Source: Thioclava electrotropha (lineage in GTDB: Bacteria; Pseudomonadota; Alphaproteobacteria; Rhodobacterales; Rhodobacteraceae). From it: a stretch of DNA of 64,000 bases. Both the position numbers and the translations under genes were made by a program. The DNA lies in the NCBI RefSeq assembly GCF_002085925.2, contig NZ_CP053562.1, positions 124,001-188,000 of the forward strand, in the 5' to 3' direction. The notes beneath the pieces are model-generated. The model ran no database searches. It saw only the letters and a program-made list of their open reading frames with translations, and was not told the DNA's origin. Positions 1-9,296 of this stretch are shown in pieces; the first letter of the stretch is position 1, and every line of letters starts with the position of its first letter.

Positions 1-1
1 G

Positions 2-130
2 AAGAACGCGGGCGACGACAAAATCGACGCAACCCCGACCTTCATCATCGACGGCGAGAAGCATTCCAACATGGTTTGGGACGACTTCAAGAAAATCCTC
101 GACGACGAGCTGGCGCAGAAAGCCAACTGA
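2..130 (+). CDS. DsbA-family thioredoxin-fold protein, C-terminal fragment
   Basis: Only the last 42 codons are inside the window; the frame is open from the left edge to a TGA. The residues KIDATPTFIIDG followed by an amphipathic helix ending near DDFKKILDDELAQ match the end of DsbA/Com1-type thiol oxidoreductases: the cis-Pro strand (TPTF) and last helix. The CXXC active site would lie upstream of the window, so oxidase activity cannot be confirmed. A strong intrinsic terminator follows 20 bp after the stop, so this is the last gene of its transcript. Confidence 0.7.
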   Translation, partial: KNAGDDKIDATPTFIIDGEKHSNMVWDDFKKILDDELAQKAN

Positions 131-150
131 TCGCGACGACAGATGTTACG

Positions 151-179
151 AAGGCCGGTCCCGCGGGGCCGGCCTTTTT
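151..179 (+). terminator. Intrinsic terminator after the DsbA-like gene
   Basis: An 8-bp perfect GC-rich stem (AAGGCCGG paired with CCGGCCTT), extendable inward, is followed by five T on the plus strand. The T run touches the stop codon of the convergent lpxK. No T run exists on the minus side, so it mainly ends the plus-strand transcript. Confidence 0.8.
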
Positions 180-1168
180 CATATCCCGAGCCTGTCGAGC
201 GCTGCGTCGAGCGCTGTGGGGTCGTCGATCTCGAGCCGCACCGGCAGGGCGAGCACTTTCGGGCGGAAGCTTTCCGGCAGGCGGACCGCGTCTTTCTCGG
301 TCGTCACCATCTGCGCGCCGAGCGTGTCGGCCTCCGCCTCGATGCGCTGCAACAGGCGGGTCGTGAAAGGCTGGTGATCTTCCAGCGCCTCGCCGCGCAG
401 CAGCTCCGCGCCGAGACCGCGAAGGGTGGCGAAGAACTTCTCGGGATGGCCGATGCCTGCGAAGGCGAGGACGGGAAGGTCCTCCCAATCCATGCCCGTC
501 TGAAGCGGAGCGAGCTGCCCCGTCAGATGTGGTTTCGAAATTCTGGAACTCCAGAAATTAGCGAATTCAATCTGTGCAGCTTCCGGCCCGATCGACAGCA
601 GAAAGTCTGCGCGGGCCATTCCGGCCTCGATCGGTTCGCGCAGCGGCCCGGCAGGCAGGCAGCGCCCGTTGCCGAAGCCCTTATGCGCGTCGACCACCAC
701 GATGGAGAGGTCTTTGTACAATGCGGGGTTCTGATGGGCGTCGTCGAGCACGATCACCTGCGCTCCGGCCGCGACTGCCGCCTGCGCCCCTGCAGCCCGG
801 TCGCGCGCCACCCAGACCGGCGCGAAAGCCGATAGCAACAGCGGCTCGTCCCCGGTCTCCTCGGCGCGATGGCTGCGCTCATCGACCTGCACCGGCCCTT
901 CGAGCGATCCGCCATAGCCGCGCGTGACCACATGGGCGGTCACACCGCGTGCGGCCAGCCGTTGCACCAGCCAGATCACCGTCGGCGTCTTGCCGGTCCC
1001 GCCCGCGTTGATGTTGCCGACCGAGATCACCGGCACGTCGAGCCGCAGCCCCGGCTGCGCCACACGCCGCTTCGTCATCGCCGCGTAAATCGCGCCGAGC
1101 GGCGACAGCAGCCGTGCGCGCAGGCCCGGCGCGGCGGAGGTGTTGAACCAGAAGCCGGGCGCGCCCAT
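179..1168 (-). CDS. lpxK: Tetraacyldisaccharide 4'-kinase (lipid A biosynthesis)
   Basis: LpxK phosphorylates the 4' position of the tetraacyl-disaccharide-1-phosphate precursor at the inner membrane, the sixth step of lipid A synthesis. The 329-residue length is normal. Visible motifs are the Walker A-like loop [13 protein letters not shown] (about residues 50-62), the following TRGYGG segment, and a DDAHQN element in place of the usual DDGFQN. The chosen ATG sits in a TGATG overlap with the stop of the upstream KDO-transferase gene, implying translational coupling. A GTG one codon earlier (1171) is the alternative start. It is the last gene of the DUF4170-kdtA-lpxK run. Confidence 0.93.
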   Translation of the reverse strand: MGAPGFWFNTSAAPGLRARLLSPLGAIYAAMTKRRVAQPGLRLDVPVISVGNINAGGTGKTPTVIWLVQRLAARGVTAHVVTRGYGGSLEGPVQVDERSHRAEETGDEPLLLSAFAPVWVARDRAAGAQAAVAAGAQVIVLDDAHQNPALYKDLSIVVVDAHKGFGNGRCLPAGPLREPIEAGMARADFLLSIGPEAAQIEFANFWSSRISKPHLTGQLAPLQTGMDWEDLPVLAFAGIGHPEKFFATLRGLGAELLRGEALEDHQPFTTRLLQRIEAEADTLGAQMVTTEKDAVRLPESFRPKVLALPVRLEIDDPTALDAALDRLGI

Positions 1169-2406
1169 CACGCCACCCGTGCGGGCTGGGTGCCCGAGAG
1201 AATCTCGGCCAGATCGCGGGCGATGGTCTCCACCGCGCCGGCGCCGCCCGAGGTCACTGCCCAGGCGTTATGGGCCAGCTGCGCAGAGCGTTCCGGCGCG
1301 ATCAGGTCCGCGACCACTTCGGGCAGATCCTCGGGCACGACCACGCCGCGGCAGGCTTTCGCAGCCTCGAGCCGCAGGTAATCTTCGCGGAAAGGTGCGA
1401 GTTTCGGGCCATGCAGGATCGCCGATCCCAACGCCGCCGCCTCGACCGGGGAGCGTGGCGCCTGCGCCGTCCCCGACAAGGTGCCGCCCATATAGCTGAG
1501 CGCGGCCAGCCGGTACCAAAGCCCGTATTCCATCGCGTCGTCGGCGATGAAAATCTCGGTCGTCAGTTCCGGTTCGCCCTCGAGCGACCGGCGCGCGACC
1601 GACCAGCCCTCGGCGGTCAGCTGCGCGGCGAGGGCCTCGCCTTGGGATTCGTCATCCGGCGCAAGCAGAAGCAGCAGCCGATGCGCGTGGCGCTGGGCGT
1701 AGCGATGCGCGGCCGTCACCGGGCCGATTTCGGCCTCGGGCACGGCAGCGGCCAGCCAGACCGGACGTGCGCCCATCGATTCGGCCATCGAGGCGCGCTC
1801 TGCCTCGGAGCCGTAGAGCGGCTGCGGCGGCTCGCCGAGCGCACCGTCATTGACCACGATGACCGGCCCGTTCAGCCGGTCGCCCACCCGTTCGAGGCTC
1901 GCCTCGTCGCGCAGGTAGATGCGGTCGATCCGGCCCAGCAGCGTCAGTGAGACGTCATCGAGCCGCAGCCCATCCTGACCGCCGAGTTTCGCATCGGCCA
2001 GAACGCTGGCGATACCGCGTTTCTGCGTCTCCGCGATCAGGGCGGCGGGCAGCAAGTCGTCCATGATGAGCACGAGATCGGGGCGCCACGCATCCAAGAC
2101 CAGACGGACGGACGCGGGACGATCCTCGGGGGTGGGCCGGAAATAGACCTCTTCGGGCAGCCCATCGGGCGGATCTTCCACGCCGCGCACCGTCATCGCA
2201 ATGCGGATATCGGGCATCCGCGCGGCCACCCTGCGCGCGACCAGCCCGGCGGCTTCCGCGCATTTCCCCGCAGCCCAGATCCACAGCAGCGGGGCGTCGG
2301 CGCGCTCCTCCCCCTGACCGGCCTCGACCGCGGCTTTCGCCTTGGGTCCCGCAGGACGCAAGGCGGAGAGTTGCAGCCTGAGCCAGAGAGGAAGAGAGCG
2401 CGCCAT
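1168..2406 (-). CDS. KdtA/WaaA-family 3-deoxy-D-manno-octulosonate (KDO) transferase, divergent
   Basis: A 412-residue protein with the two-domain layout of GT-B glycosyltransferases of the KdtA family. The N-terminal half has [13 protein letters not shown] and the [15 protein letters not shown] segment typical of the KDO-transferase N domain; the C-terminal half carries the YMGGTLSG donor-site element and the [12 protein letters not shown] region. The ATG at 2406 begins [12 protein letters not shown], a usual N-terminus; the open frame further upstream lies over the DUF4170 gene and is not coding. The classical SVGE catalytic motif near residue 60 is not recognisable, so it may be a second, divergent KDO or sugar transferase rather than the canonical one. 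It overlaps lpxK and surely acts on lipid A. Confidence 0.78.
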   Translation of the reverse strand: MARSLPLWLRLQLSALRPAGPKAKAAVEAGQGEERADAPLLWIWAAGKCAEAAGLVARRVAARMPDIRIAMTVRGVEDPPDGLPEEVYFRPTPEDRPASVRLVLDAWRPDLVLIMDDLLPAALIAETQKRGIASVLADAKLGGQDGLRLDDVSLTLLGRIDRIYLRDEASLERVGDRLNGPVIVVNDGALGEPPQPLYGSEAERASMAESMGARPVWLAAAVPEAEIGPVTAAHRYAQRHAHRLLLLLAPDDESQGEALAAQLTAEGWSVARRSLEGEPELTTEIFIADDAMEYGLWYRLAALSYMGGTLSGTAQAPRSPVEAAALGSAILHGPKLAPFREDYLRLEAAKACRGVVVPEDLPEVVADLIAPERSAQLAHNAWAVTSGGAGAVETIARDLAEILSGTQPARVA

Positions 2407-2413
2407 GCCAGCC

Positions 2414-2671
2414 TTAGTTGCCGAGCTCTTCGGTGGTCGACACTTCGAGCTCTTCGTCGCGCAGGCGATGCAGGTGCGCGATGAAGTAACGGGTATGGGC
2501 GTCGTCGACGGTGCGCTGCGCCTCGGCCTTCCACGCGGCATAGGCGGAGGCGTAGTTCGGGTACATCCCGACGATATGGATATCGTCGACATTCTTGAAT
2601 TCGGTGCGGCTCGGGGTCACCAGCTCGCCGCCGAAGACGAGGTGAAGACGTTGCGGGGTCGGTTTGGCCAT
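2414..2671 (-). CDS. DUF4170 domain protein
   Basis: An 85-residue cytoplasmic protein (MAKPTPQRLHLVFGG...). It has the family's LHLVFGGEL strand, a YPNYASAYAAWKA helix and an RYFIAHLHRL segment. DUF4170 proteins sit just upstream of the KDO transferase and lpxK in many alphaproteobacteria; no biochemical role is established that I know of. The start chosen is the internal ATG with the conserved N-terminus, 17 codons inside the longest open frame. The gap to the KDO transferase is 7 bp, so the three genes form one operon. Confidence 0.8.
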   Translation of the reverse strand: MAKPTPQRLHLVFGGELVTPSRTEFKNVDDIHIVGMYPNYASAYAAWKAEAQRTVDDAHTRYFIAHLHRLRDEELEVSTTEELGN

Positions 2672-2758
2672 AAGAACTCCTGTCGGCTTTTCTGCGGCGC
2701 AGAGATTACGCTTTGCCCCCACGCTTCACAAGGCGAGGGGCGGGGGCGCACGTAGCCG

Positions 2759-3580
2759 TTACCGCGCGAGGCCCAGCGATTCCAGATAGTCCGCGCCTTT
2801 TCTCACGCCAATCTCGTCATTCACTTCCAAAATCAGACGCGGCATCTTCGGCAGCTTGCCGAGCGCCTTGAACACCGAATGCCACGCGATCGTGCCCTCG
2901 CCGGGGTGCCAGTGCCGGTCGCCATAGCCGTCGATATCCTGCAGGTGGACATGCTCCAGCGCCGCGCCTGCCGCATGGACGAACACATCGACCGGCGGCG
3001 CGCCGCAGCGGCGATGCATGAACTGTGCATGGCCCGTATCGAGCGAGACCTTCACCGCTTTGCTCTTCATCTTCGCGGCCAGTTCGACACGCAGGTTCGG
3101 CGTGATGTCCTCGCAGTTCTCGATGACCAGCGTCACGCCCAGCTCCTCGGCGCGTTCGATCACCGGGGTCAGGACATAGCGCACGCGTTCGACCTGAATG
3201 AACGCGTTCGCGGGGTTCTGCTCCAGATCGGCTTCCTTCCACAGCGTATAGGGCGAGTGGATCACCATCTGATCTCCGCCCAGCTCCGCCGTGATTTCCA
3301 GCACCCGCAGCATCCGGGCGCGGATGACCTCGATGATCTCGGAATCGGCGCAGTCGATACTGAACGAGGTGAAGGGCCCGTGCAGCCCCAGCCGCCCGGT
3401 ATAGCCGTCGAGCAATTCCTTCGTCCGCGCGACCATCTTGCGCAGATCCGCATCCGTGGCGTTCGGCCAACAGAAGCTCTGCAATTCCAGATCGCGCTGG
3501 TCGTTCAGAATCCAGTCGCGATGATGCGCGAGCATATCGAGGCTCAGCGCAGCACCGAGCAGCGGTAATTCCTTGGCCAT
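2759..3580 (-). CDS. Sugar phosphate isomerase/epimerase-like TIM-barrel protein (AP endonuclease family 2)
   Basis: A 273-residue soluble protein with the xylose-isomerase-like TIM-barrel motif series: GLHGPF (strand 2), MVIHSPY, LVIENCED, VSLDTGHAQF, HVHLQDIDGYGDRHWHPGEG and LILEVND. The Glu, Asp/His, His and final Glu of these motifs form the divalent-metal site of this superfamily. Substrate cannot be read from sequence; relatives include sugar epimerases, inositol-pathway enzymes and endonuclease IV. It stands alone between the lipid A run and zapE, transcribed away from zapE. Confidence 0.8.
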   Translation of the reverse strand: MAKELPLLGAALSLDMLAHHRDWILNDQRDLELQSFCWPNATDADLRKMVARTKELLDGYTGRLGLHGPFTSFSIDCADSEIIEVIRARMLRVLEITAELGGDQMVIHSPYTLWKEADLEQNPANAFIQVERVRYVLTPVIERAEELGVTLVIENCEDITPNLRVELAAKMKSKAVKVSLDTGHAQFMHRRCGAPPVDVFVHAAGAALEHVHLQDIDGYGDRHWHPGEGTIAWHSVFKALGKLPKMPRLILEVNDEIGVRKGADYLESLGLAR

Positions 3581-3657
3581 GGGGTCCTCCTCCGGATCGG
3601 ATGCTCGCGCAAGCCGCGGGGCTTTTCAATCCCGTGAGCGCGCTATATCGGAACGTC

Positions 3658-4749
3658 ATGAAACGCAGTCTGCCCGAGTTTTACGAGTCCATGGTGGAGA
3701 ACGGGGACCTCAACCCCGATCCCGCCCAACGCGCCATTCTGCCCGAACTGGAGCGCGTGCGCCGCGCGCTGGAAGAGGCGCCTGCGCCCGAGCCGGTGAA
3801 ACGCGGGCTCTTCAAGCGCAAGATCAAGCCGGTCGAAGGCGTGCGCGGCCTCTATATCTGGGGCGGTGTCGGGCGCGGGAAATCCATGCTGATGGACCTG
3901 TTCTTCGGCCAGACAGACGTGCCGAAACGCCGGGTGCATTTCCACGCTTTCATGCAGGAAGTCCAAGGCAAGCTCGACGATGCGCGCCGCGCCAACACGG
4001 TCGACGCGATGCGCCCCGTGGCCGAAGAGGTGGCGGGCTCGCTGCGGCTGCTGTGCTTCGACGAGATGCAGATCACGGATATTGCCGACGCGATGATCGT
4101 GGGCCGTTTGTTCGAGGCGCTGTTCGAGCGCGGCGTGACCATCGTCACCACCTCGAACCGGGTGCCCGAAGACCTCTACAAGAACGGGCTCAACCGCCAG
4201 CTTTTCCTGCCCTTCATCGGGCTGATCCGCGAGAATCTCGACATCTACGAACTGGCCTCCGAAAACGATTACCGGCAGAACCGTCTCGCAGGCCAACAGG
4301 TCTATTTCACGCCTGCGGGCCGCGAGGCGCGCGCGAAGATGGATGCGCTTTGGGATGAGCTGACCGGGGGCGATCATCACGGCAAGCTCGATATTCCGGT
4401 GAAGGGCCGCACGGTCGAAATCCCGCATTTCCACAATGGGGTCGGCCGAGCGAGCTTCTGGGATCTCTGCGCGCAGCCGCTGGGTCCGGCGGATTACCTC
4501 GCCATCGCGGATGCGGTGAAGGTGCTGCTGCTCGACGATATTCCGCTGCTCTCGGCCTCGAACTTCAACGAGGCGAAGCGTTTCGTCACGCTGATCGACT
4601 CGCTCTACGAGGGCAAGGTCCGGCTGATCTGCTCGGCTGCGGACGAGCCCGAGCGGCTTTACGTCGAAGGCGAAGGCACGTTCGAATTCGAGCGCACCGC
4701 CAGCCGCCTGCGCGAGATGCAGGCAGACGGCTGGGCGGCTGAGGCTTAA
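3658..4749 (+). CDS. zapE: AFG1/ZapE-family ATPase
   Basis: A 363-residue P-loop ATPase. Walker A is GGVGRGKSMLMD (about residues 69-80) and Walker B is LLCFDEMQITD, followed by the TIVTTSNRVPEDLYKNGLNRQ sensor region. ZapE in E. coli binds the division machinery and FtsZ; the mitochondrial homologue AFG1/LACE1 handles misfolded respiratory proteins, so the exact role here is open. I chose the ATG giving MKRSLPEFYES; the in-frame ATG 19 codons upstream adds a non-conserved extension. The stop overlaps the stop of the convergent LLM oxidoreductase gene by 3 bp. Confidence 0.92.
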   Translation: MKRSLPEFYESMVENGDLNPDPAQRAILPELERVRRALEEAPAPEPVKRGLFKRKIKPVEGVRGLYIWGGVGRGKSMLMDLFFGQTDVPKRRVHFHAFMQEVQGKLDDARRANTVDAMRPVAEEVAGSLRLLCFDEMQITDIADAMIVGRLFEALFERGVTIVTTSNRVPEDLYKNGLNRQLFLPFIGLIRENLDIYELASENDYRQNRLAGQQVYFTPAGREARAKMDALWDELTGGDHHGKLDIPVKGRTVEIPHFHNGVGRASFWDLCAQPLGPADYLAIADAVKVLLLDDIPLLSASNFNEAKRFVTLIDSLYEGKVRLICSAADEPERLYVEGEGTFEFERTASRLREMQADGWAAEA

Positions 4750-5768
4750 GCCAGCATCTCCGCCAGAAGCGGGCGGACCTTGGTGCCGTAAAGCTCGATC
4801 GTCTTGCGCAGATGCGCGGGATTCTGCGGCCCGCCGCTATATTTCAGCGTGAACCGCGACAGACCCAGGGCCGTCACCGTCCGCGCGATCTTGCGCGCCA
4901 CGGTTTCCGGGCTGCCGACATAGAGCGAGCCATGCTCGATCTCCGACAGGTAAGCCTCGCGCCGGAAGGGCGGCCAGCCGCGGGAGCGCCCGATCATGTC
5001 ATGCATCCGCGCATAGCCTTCGTAGAACTCTTCCTGCGCGATCTCGTCGGTCTCGGCGATATGGCCGGGAGAGTGGACGCCGATCTTGCCGGGCTTGGTG
5101 CCCATCTGGTCATGTGCGCGGTGATAGAGATCGACATGCGGTTTGAACCGGGTCGAATCCCCGCCGATGATCGCCAGCATCAGATCCATCTGCATCGCGG
5201 CGGTCTCGACCACCGATTGCGGCGACCCGCCGACCCCGCGCCAGATCTGCAGCGGCGTCTCGGAGCGCGGATAGACGGTGACGTTCTTAAGCGGCGGGCG
5301 CATCTGGGCATCGAAGCTGACCTTCTCCTGCGTCGCGAGCAGATGAAGGATCTGCGACTTCTCGGTGAACAGCGCCTCGTAATCGTTCAGGTCGAGCCCG
5401 AAGAGCGGGAAGCTCTCGGTAAAGGAGCCGCGCCCGATGGTGATCTCGGCCCGTCCCGGCGCCAGCGCGTTCAGCGTCGCGAAACGCTGGAAAACCCGGA
5501 TCGGATCGTCCGAGGACAGCACCGTCACGGAGGTGCCCGCCTTGATCTTCTCGGTGCGCGCGAGGATCGCCGAGAGGATCGGCTCGGTCGAGGAGATCGC
5601 GAAATCCGGGCGGTGATGTTCGCCCAGACCGATATAGTCGAGCCCGACCTGATCGGCGAGCTCGCCTTCGGCCAACGTGTCGCGGATAACCTCGGCATGG
5701 CTGCGCAGCAGGCCATCCTCCCCGCGCGTCACATCGCCGAACGTGTCGATCCCAAGCTCAAGCTGCAT
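4746..5768 (-). CDS. LLM-class flavin-dependent oxidoreductase
   Basis: A 340-residue bacterial-luciferase-like monooxygenase: N-terminal strand LELGIDTFGDV, the GLGEHH segment, the ALAPGRAEITIGRGSF flavin-phosphate region, and SLYVGSPETVARKI near the C-terminus. Such enzymes use FMN or F420; substrate is unknown. Many relatives are paired with a flavin reductase, but none is adjacent. It is monocistronic, converges on zapE, and has a plausible AGGAGG ribosome site (minus strand) just upstream of its ATG. Confidence 0.88.
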   Translation of the reverse strand: MQLELGIDTFGDVTRGEDGLLRSHAEVIRDTLAEGELADQVGLDYIGLGEHHRPDFAISSTEPILSAILARTEKIKAGTSVTVLSSDDPIRVFQRFATLNALAPGRAEITIGRGSFTESFPLFGLDLNDYEALFTEKSQILHLLATQEKVSFDAQMRPPLKNVTVYPRSETPLQIWRGVGGSPQSVVETAAMQMDLMLAIIGGDSTRFKPHVDLYHRAHDQMGTKPGKIGVHSPGHIAETDEIAQEEFYEGYARMHDMIGRSRGWPPFRREAYLSEIEHGSLYVGSPETVARKIARTVTALGLSRFTLKYSGGPQNPAHLRKTIELYGTKVRPLLAEMLA

Positions 5769-5860
5769 GGTGGCCTCCTTTCCTGTTCACGCGAAGATAG
5801 GGGCGCAGGCGCAGGTCAGCCACCGGTATCCCCGCACAGACTCCGTGCGAGACCGCAGCC

Positions 5861-7132
5861 TCAGCCGTTGTCGCGCAGCACCCGGCCCGCGAGGTAGAGC
5901 GAGCCGCAGATCAGGATGCGGGCATGGGGATGGATCGCGACGATCCCCGCGATCGCCGAGCCGACCGAGGCCGCAGGGCGGGCCTCGATGCCGACCACGC
6001 GCGCGGCCGCGGCGGTGTCTTCAGCGGGCAGCGTGTTCGCCTCGCCGGGGATCGAGACGGCCAGCAGGCTCGCTGCGTGATCCGCCAGCGGGCGCAGATA
6101 GCCGGTCACGTCCTTGGTGTTGAGCATGCCGCAGATCAGATGGGTCGGACGTTTCGGAAGCGCGCCGAGCGTCTTTGCGATCATGTCGCCCGCCGCCGGG
6201 TTATGCCCGCCATCGAGCCAGACCTCCGCCTCGGGCGCGCCGTCTACCAGCGGACCGTGACGCAGCCGTTGCATCCGCGCGGGCCATTCGGCTTTCGTCA
6301 CCGCCGCCTCGCAGGCAGCCTCGTCAAAGCCCAGATGCCGTAACGCCGCAAGCGCCGCCCCGGCATTCGCGATCTGATGCGGGCCGGGCAGGTTCGGCAG
6401 CGGCAGATCGAGAAGCCCGTTCTCGTCCTGGAAGATCAGCCGGTCGCGCTCTTCCCAGACCTGCCAATGCTGGCCATGCACCAGAAGCGGCGCGCCGAGC
6501 TTTTCCGCCCGCGCCTCGATCACGTCGAGCGCGGCCTCCTGCTGGGGTCCGACCACGCAGGCCACGCCGCGCTTGATGATACCGGCCTTCTCGCCTGCGA
6601 TCTCGCCCAGCGTCTCGCCGAGGAATTGCTGATGGTCGATCGAGACCGGCGTGATGATGCTCAGCGCGGGTGTGTCGACCACATTGGTCGCGTCGAGTCG
6701 TCCGCCGAGACCCACCTCAAGAAGCGTGTAATCCGCAGGGGTCCGCGCGAAGGCCAGAAGCGCCGCCGCCGTCGTCACCTCGAAGAAGGTGATCGGCTTG
6801 CCGCCATTCGCCGCCTCGACCTCATCGAGCAGCGCGGCCAGATCGATCTCGGAGATCAGCGATCCGGCGATCCGGATGCGTTCGTGGAAGCGTGCCAGAT
6901 GCGGCGAAGTATAGGCGTGGACGCGCTTGCCCGCAGCCTCCAGCCCGGCCCGGATCATCGCCTGGGTCGAGCCCTTGCCATTGGTGCCCGCGATATGGAT
7001 CACTGGCGGCAGGTCGCGCTCGGGATGGTCGAGATCGGCCAGCAGCCGCTCCATCCGGTCGAGCGACAGGTCGATGACCTTGGGATGCAGCGCCATCAGG
7101 CGGTCGAGAATATCATCGGAGCTTTGCGTCAT
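5861..7132 (-). CDS. folC: Bifunctional folylpolyglutamate synthase / dihydrofolate synthase
   Basis: FolC adds glutamate to dihydropteroate and then to reduced folates, retaining them in the cell. The 423-residue length fits. The Mur-ligase-type P-loop HIAGTNGKGST lies at about residues 46-56, followed by TSPHLARFHERIRI, the LLEVGLGGRLDATN metal/substrate motif, ITPVSIDHQQFLGET, and the C-terminal GLWLDGGHNP-like VWLDGGHNPAA. It lies downstream of accD in the same direction with a roughly 90-bp gap that contains a copy of a recurrent intergenic repeat; accD-folC is a common alphaproteobacterial pair. Confidence 0.95.
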   Translation of the reverse strand: MTQSSDDILDRLMALHPKVIDLSLDRMERLLADLDHPERDLPPVIHIAGTNGKGSTQAMIRAGLEAAGKRVHAYTSPHLARFHERIRIAGSLISEIDLAALLDEVEAANGGKPITFFEVTTAAALLAFARTPADYTLLEVGLGGRLDATNVVDTPALSIITPVSIDHQQFLGETLGEIAGEKAGIIKRGVACVVGPQQEAALDVIEARAEKLGAPLLVHGQHWQVWEERDRLIFQDENGLLDLPLPNLPGPHQIANAGAALAALRHLGFDEAACEAAVTKAEWPARMQRLRHGPLVDGAPEAEVWLDGGHNPAAGDMIAKTLGALPKRPTHLICGMLNTKDVTGYLRPLADHAASLLAVSIPGEANTLPAEDTAAAARVVGIEARPAASVGSAIAGIVAIHPHARILICGSLYLAGRVLRDNG

Positions 7133-7161
7133 TGGCCCCTCCGGCCTTAGATGGCGGACCG

Positions 7162-7223
7162 GGGAGGGGGCGCTGCCCCCGCGGCTGATGCCGCCCCCCG
7201 GGATATTTCAGCCAATACGAAGA
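7162..7223. repeat. Intergenic repeat, copy 1 (GGGGGCGCTGCCCCC hairpin plus GGGATATTT box)
   Basis: The accD-folC gap holds a perfect GGGGGC-GCT-GCCCCC hairpin (7166-7180) and, about 15 bp on, CCCCCCGGGATATTTCAGCCAA...CGAAG. The same two blocks in the same order recur at 31684-31746, and the second block also recurs at 40706-40776. All three lie between genes, which suggests a dispersed repeat family. Confidence 0.7.
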
Positions 7224-8168
7224 TCAGGTCTTGGGCTTCGCCTCGGCCTCGGGAGCCGCCTCGGCGACCGCTTCCTCGGGCGCCTTCTCCGGCGCGGGCA
7301 GATCGCCCTTCACCGCAGGCGGCAGGTTCATCAGCATGCGCAGGATGGTGATCAGCTCATCGCGCATCTTCATGCGATGCGTCACGCGGTCGAGCATCCC
7401 GTGATCCAGCAGATATTCGGCGCGCTGGAAACCTTCGGGCAGTTTCTCGCGGATCGTCTGTTCGATCACGCGCGGGCCCGCGAAGCAGATCAGCGCGTTG
7501 GGCTCTGCGATATGCACGTCGCCCAGCATCGCGTAGGAGGCGGTCACGCCGCCGGTCGTCGGATGGGTCAGTACGACAATATAGGGAAGGCCCGCTTCCT
7601 TGAGCATCTGCACCGCTACGGTCGTGCGCGGCATCTGCATCAGCGACAGGATACCTTCCTGCATCCGCGCGCCGCCAGCCGCCGAGAACAGCACCAGCGG
7701 ACGCTTGAGCTTCACCGCACGTTCGGCGGCCGCGATGATCGCGTTGCCGACATACATGCCCATCGAGCCGCCCATGAAGGTGAAGTCCTGCGCGGCGGCC
7801 ACGATCGGGGTGCGCCCGATCTCGCCCTCGGCCACCAGCATCGCCTCTTTCTCGCCGGTCGATTTCTGCGCCGCCTTCATCCGGTCCGGATAGCGTTTCT
7901 GGTCCTTGAAATGCAGCGGATCGGTGATCGGTTCGGGCACTTTAACTTCGGAGAAGATGCCGCCGTCGAACAGCGCCTCGAAGCGCACGCGGGGCGTGAT
8001 CGCGAGGTGGTGGTCGCAATTGGTGCAGACGTTCAGATTGTCCGACAGCTCCCGGTGGAACAGCATCGTCCCGCATTCGGGACATTTCGTCCAAAGGTTC
8101 TCGGGCACTTCGCGGCGCGAAAACAGCGAGTTAATCCGAGGACGGACGTAATTGGTGATCCAGTTCAT
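7224..8168 (-). CDS. accD: Acetyl-CoA carboxylase carboxyltransferase subunit beta
   Basis: AccD forms the carboxyltransferase with AccA and makes malonyl-CoA for fatty acid synthesis. The 314-residue protein starts MNWITNYVRPRINSLF, the usual N-terminus; the 22 in-frame codons upstream are not conserved. A four-Cys zinc ribbon (CPEC...CTNC, about residues 26-48) precedes the crotonase-like domain with GGSMGMYVGNAI, SAAGGARMQEG and THPTTGGVTASYA. The C-terminus has an Ala/Glu/Pro-rich low-complexity tail. It is likely cotranscribed with folC downstream. Confidence 0.96.
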   Translation of the reverse strand: MNWITNYVRPRINSLFSRREVPENLWTKCPECGTMLFHRELSDNLNVCTNCDHHLAITPRVRFEALFDGGIFSEVKVPEPITDPLHFKDQKRYPDRMKAAQKSTGEKEAMLVAEGEIGRTPIVAAAQDFTFMGGSMGMYVGNAIIAAAERAVKLKRPLVLFSAAGGARMQEGILSLMQMPRTTVAVQMLKEAGLPYIVVLTHPTTGGVTASYAMLGDVHIAEPNALICFAGPRVIEQTIREKLPEGFQRAEYLLDHGMLDRVTHRMKMRDELITILRMLMNLPPAVKGDLPAPEKAPEEAVAEAAPEAEAKPKT

Positions 8169-8234
8169 CGTATGAGCCTCTCGCTGGGGCGGGTCGGTTT
8201 GGCTTGAAATACGCCGCCCCTGCACGAATTGCAA

Positions 8235-9128
8235 TCAGACGCGCAGGGTGAGGCGGATCAACAACCACGCGATCAGCAGGTGCAGCATGTCCAGCAGAAG
8301 CCACGGCAAGAGGTCCCACAGGTCGCGTGTGTTGATCACGATCGTGTAGAGCGCCAGCCCGTCGAGCTGGCCGTAGAAGCCGACGAGGAAAAGCGAGCCG
8401 AAATTATTGGCGAAATGCAGCGCAAGGGCTGCGCCGAGATTGCCGGTCCGTGCGGTCAGGTCGCTTGAGAGGCAGCCGAAGCCGAAAGCCCAGAGCGCGG
8501 GCCAAATCGCGTTGCTGCCATAGGCGCCGGGCGAATAATGCAGCGCCCCGAACAGTGCCGAGGGCAGAACCATCCAGATCAGGGGGCTGCGCCAGCGCGC
8601 CGCGAGCTGCTGCAGGAGGTAGCCGCGAAACAGCACTTCTTCGGTTGCGATCTGCACACCCAGAAGCGGCAGCGCGATCGGCGCCCAGCTCAGCACATGC
8701 ACCAGCGGGTTGGAGCGCGCCGTGGACTCGCTGAGCTGGGTCAGCCCGAAGGAAAAAAGAGCGAAGAGCAGCAGAACCGGCAGCACCTTCGTGAAGGTGG
8801 CGAAGCTCCGCCTGCCGAACAGCGTTGCGGGCGCGCGGTGATGCAGGTGGCGGCTAACGACGAAAGTCGCGATCAGAAGCGGCGCGAAACTTGCCAGCAG
8901 AATGGCGAGGCCGCGCGGGGTCGAGCCATGGGCGATTTCCTGAAACAGCCGAAGCATCGAGAAATCGTCGAGCATCGAAGAGAAGAACAGGATCATCGCC
9001 CAGCCGCTGAGCAGGTAGAAGGCGACGATCACGCCCAGACCCAGCATCCCGCGCCAGATCTGCGCATAGGGTTTCGCGGGGGCCGCGAACGCCTCGAGCG
9101 GCGCATATCGGTTCGTGCGCGCGATCAC
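8235..9128 (-). CDS. CPBP-family intramembrane glutamic endopeptidase (Abi/RCE1 type)
   Basis: A polytopic membrane protein of about 297 residues. It carries the CPBP signature: EEVLFRGYLLQQL (EExxxR), FGALHYSPG (FxxxH) and LHFANN (HxxxN), and at least six hydrophobic segments. Members cleave prenylated or peptide substrates or modulate other membrane proteins; the substrate here is unknown. There is no ATG in frame near the conserved N-terminal RYAPLEAF. I take the GTG at 9128, which overlaps the TGA of a 17-codon upstream ORF (9125-9178). The open frame extends further upstream, but that part is antisense to the TSUP gene and non-coding. Confidence 0.8.
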   Translation of the reverse strand: MIARTNRYAPLEAFAAPAKPYAQIWRGMLGLGVIVAFYLLSGWAMILFFSSMLDDFSMLRLFQEIAHGSTPRGLAILLASFAPLLIATFVVSRHLHHRAPATLFGRRSFATFTKVLPVLLLFALFSFGLTQLSESTARSNPLVHVLSWAPIALPLLGVQIATEEVLFRGYLLQQLAARWRSPLIWMVLPSALFGALHYSPGAYGSNAIWPALWAFGFGCLSSDLTARTGNLGAALALHFANNFGSLFLVGFYGQLDGLALYTIVINTRDLWDLLPWLLLDMLHLLIAWLLIRLTLRV

Positions 9129-9296
9129 CGGGCGGGGCTCGCAAAAAGCGGGGCGGCTGCAAGGGGCGATTGGGTCATCTGGGTCTTCCGCAAGGCTGAG
9201 CTTCGGTGATAGCGGCTGCGGCCCCGGTGAGGCAACGGCTTTACTTTTCGCGGCGCGGGCAGGACAAGAGGCGGCTGTCTTCTGACCGGGGTGCAA

